Assembly: GCA_000697355.1 (NCBI GenBank)
Contig: JNEN01001182.1
Span: forward strand, 1 to 64,000
Origin: Syncephalastrum monosporum B8922
Lineage: Eukaryota; Mucoromycota; Mucoromycetes; Mucorales; Syncephalastraceae
Length of the DNA: 64,000 nucleotides
Reading direction: 5' to 3'
In this document: positions 61,882 through 64,000 of the stretch, piece after piece
Layout: every line of letters starts with the position of its first letter
How positions within the stretch are numbered: position 1 is the stretch's first letter
The notes under the pieces: generated by a model
Databases searched by the model: none
Told to the model about the DNA's origin: nothing
Seen by the model: only the letters and a program-made list of their open reading frames with translations
Made by a program: the position numbers and the translations under genes

Positions 61882-64000
61882 TCATCCTCCCCTTCGGTTC
61901 TCCAAGCTCGTCAGTCGTCGGTCTCGCTTTGATAATATGTCCAGCAAGTCCTCCTCAACGTCACTGTCAAGCTCCGAGTCGCTGTCTGAGACCGCATCCG
62001 GCTTCACTATGCGTTGCCGTGTCTTGACGATCGTGGCTTCCGAGAGATCCATGATCGTTGTCTCGCTGTTGGGTTTCTCTATGCGTGGAGGAGGGGCCGA
62101 GTCGGGAGGGGGAGGAAAGTTGATTTGCGGCGGTGGTGGTTGTGATTGAGGTTGTGGATGCAAGGGATATAGAATTTGAGTGGGTGGCTGCTGCGGCGGC
62201 TGCGGCGGCTGCGGCTGCTGTGGTGACTGCAGTGGCGAGGCTGCACCGATGGACATGGTCAGCGCGACCCCAGGCGCTGTCGAAGACGCTGCCGAGGTCG
62301 TTGTCGCTGTTTCATCGTCGTCGGACATGAACATGAGGTCACGAAACGAGCCCATCTCCTTGCCAAACGCCGGTCCGCCAAATGAAAGTCGGAGGACCGG
62401 TGCGTTGGGGCTTTCAATCGATGGGCGGTGCGGTTGCAGTGTGAAGAGTTTCCCGCCGCTTTCTGACGCGGTCGAACCCGAGAACGATGGTCTTGGTACA
62501 GGTGAAGGAGGAGTGATAGGTCCTCGTGGCTGCTGCTGCTGTTCTTCTTGTTCATGAAGAGAATGCGTCGACCTTTGTATGGAGGTGCTACTGCCGTTGT
62601 GGTACTCGTCGGGCGACAACAACCGACTGTTGGCGTTGCTTTCCTTTCCTTTGCTGTTCGCTTTCCCCAAGCTGTCAATGCTGATCCCACCCGTAGAGCG
62701 CCGCAGCATGCGTTGCATACGTCTAATCATTTTGTGCTCGTTCTGGGCCACATTTTCAAGGATCTGCGGTTGTGAGAGTGGCACAGGTGGTTCTGCGTCA
62801 CTGAGGGGTATGGTGCCAATCACGATGGGTATATCTGCTGTCATGCAGGACAAGGCTTGGAAGTCTACGGTCGTGGTGATATCGAGCGTTTCTTCTTCAC
62901 CATAGACCGTTGTCAGGTCTTGCAGTTGGGCACGCACACGCACCTTGTAACTGATTTCCAGGATCCGTCCGTCCCCATCCACAGTAGGTGAGGTCCATTT
63001 TGGGATGTTTAATACACGTGAGATGGACTGCAGGCTCTGATGCATGAGCTCCACGTCAGCCTTGACGGCGTGTACGACCATGCTTGGAGATGTGAATGCT
63101 CTATTGCTAATGTCAATAGGCCATACTCTATCCTGTTTGAATATGGGGCATACCTTCCGCCGCATAAAATGCGGGTTTCCTGGATTAGTGCGAGGGTGAC
63201 GCCGTTCTTCCGTTGATAAGGTGTTGTGTGGTGCAGCTCAATATCGACGGGGATAGACTGGTCTAGGACGGAAAAGGTGGTAAGCAGGATGGAATAGGGT
63301 TTAAACACATGGCGCGTGATGTCTTTTCTCTTTCTATAAATGCTTACTCCGGACATAGCCTCGGCACGGCAACACAACTTGCATGACAGACTTTATAGAG
63401 TCTGTGTTTGTCGCATCAGAAGGAAAGGAGGTATCAGCAAACGGGCTGATAGAAGCGCGGGCTTGCTGAGGGACGGCGTGGTCTGAGCGTGTAACATCCA
63501 TGCGCTGCAGAACAGGCACACACGTGCGTGCAATCAGCGGGGAATCCGACGCCGACCGATGCAGAAATGCTTCGAGAGTGTATTCGATGACGCCGCCCAA
63601 GCCTGTTTCTGTCTAATAAAGAAAAAATAGGGATCGACCACGCACCCAACGAATGCATGTGTAAATACAGTATACAAGATCGCATTTATTGCATTTGCGT
63701 TGATAGGAAATATCCTGAAAACACACTAGAGAGCTTACCTCTGTGCAGCTGGGCAGGACACAATGGTCAGGCACATAGAAGCGGAAAGGGTAGCTATAGG
63801 TCTGGTTGGGCTCGAGCGTCTTGGGCGGTGCGCGAACCTTGGTGGGCGGCAGCAGGAAGCCATGCGATGGGACGGTGGCAGTTTTACGGAATGCATCGGC
63901 CCGCCAATCGCCGTTTTCGTTGATGAGGTGGAGGTCGCTTGTCTCAGAGAACAGCTCGTACTCATCCTTCACCCCGTCTGGATTCTGCACTCGCACCCGC
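61882..64000 (-). CDS. Arrestin-like (alpha-arrestin) protein, N-terminus beyond window
   Basis: Exons in the window: edge (64000)-63739, 63612-63348, 63262-63154 and 63106-61882; the 5' part is cut off by the right edge. The visible part starts in an arrestin N-like sandwich (PFRFYVPDHCVLPSCTE, then a GLGGVIEYTLEAFL strand), continues in an arrestin C-like domain beginning SIPVDIELHHTTPY, and ends in about 270 disordered residues with Pro/Gln tracts, Ser clusters and an acidic SDSDSELDSDVEEDLLD stretch. Fungal alpha-arrestins act as adaptors that bring Rsp5/Nedd4 ubiquitin ligases to membrane transporters. I see no PPxY motif in the visible part. The acceptor at 63107 is one of two possible; the other (63084) would drop eight residues. 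Confidence 0.82.

Overview
The window is nuclear DNA of an intron-dense fungus, most likely an early-diverging one (Mucoromycota, perhaps Mucorales). This rests on compact housekeeping genes with up to ten short exons (introns mostly 45-90 bp, GT-AG with one GC-AG), fungal-type proteins (Pkc1, Tom22, Pac1/LIS1, Vac7, a Zn2Cys6 regulator), and a Cdk10-like kinase and a single-HKD phospholipase-D-like protein that are more typical of early-diverging fungi and animals. The placement is inference. I see no rRNA, tRNA or CRISPR array.

Region 1 (1-25,200) is a rearranged block around SEN1, the senataxin-type RNA/DNA helicase gene. The intact SEN1 (15,779-22,420, 8 exons, about 2,068 aa) has a truncated upstream copy (9,745-12,242) that lost the helicase domain, and a third 3'-end fragment lies inverted at 1,000-1,529. 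A near-perfect 1.2 kb inverted repeat (1-1,199 and 12,043-13,241) brackets 10.8 kb holding an unknown Ser-rich gene, TOM22, an ARO3/ARO4-type DAHP synthase, RFC3 and the truncated SEN1. RFC3 and the truncated SEN1 are divergent and share a promoter. That promoter was copied with SEN1, so the intact gene carries an RFC3-derived upstream region with E2F/MBF-like sites. A 1.85 kb core of the two SEN1 copies differs at two positions while the flanks are clearly diverged, which suggests gene conversion.

Region 2 (25,200-36,800) holds a multi-spanning membrane protein of 7TM type, then MCM7 (replicative helicase), PAC1/LIS1 (dynein regulator) and PKC1 (cell-wall integrity kinase), the last three on the minus strand.

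Region 3 (39,600-53,900) holds an alpha/beta hydrolase, mitochondrial ribosomal protein bS18m, a CDK10-like kinase, VAC7 (PI(3,5)P2/vacuole regulator), a prolidase-type M24 peptidase, a PLD6-like single-HKD protein and a DUF676-type serine esterase.

Region 4 (56,800-64,000) holds dihydroxyacetone kinase convergent with an Ert1/AcuK-type Zn2Cys6-PAS regulator of non-fermentable carbon use, then an arrestin-like protein cut by the right edge.

Gene models were built by hand from splice signals and family alignment from memory. Every complete model keeps one reading frame through all junctions. The accessory interest lies in the SEN1 block and in two very small internal exons (5 nt and 4 nt). 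Large intergenic stretches (22.4-25.2 kb, 36.8-39.6 kb, 53.8-56.8 kb) show no supportable gene.
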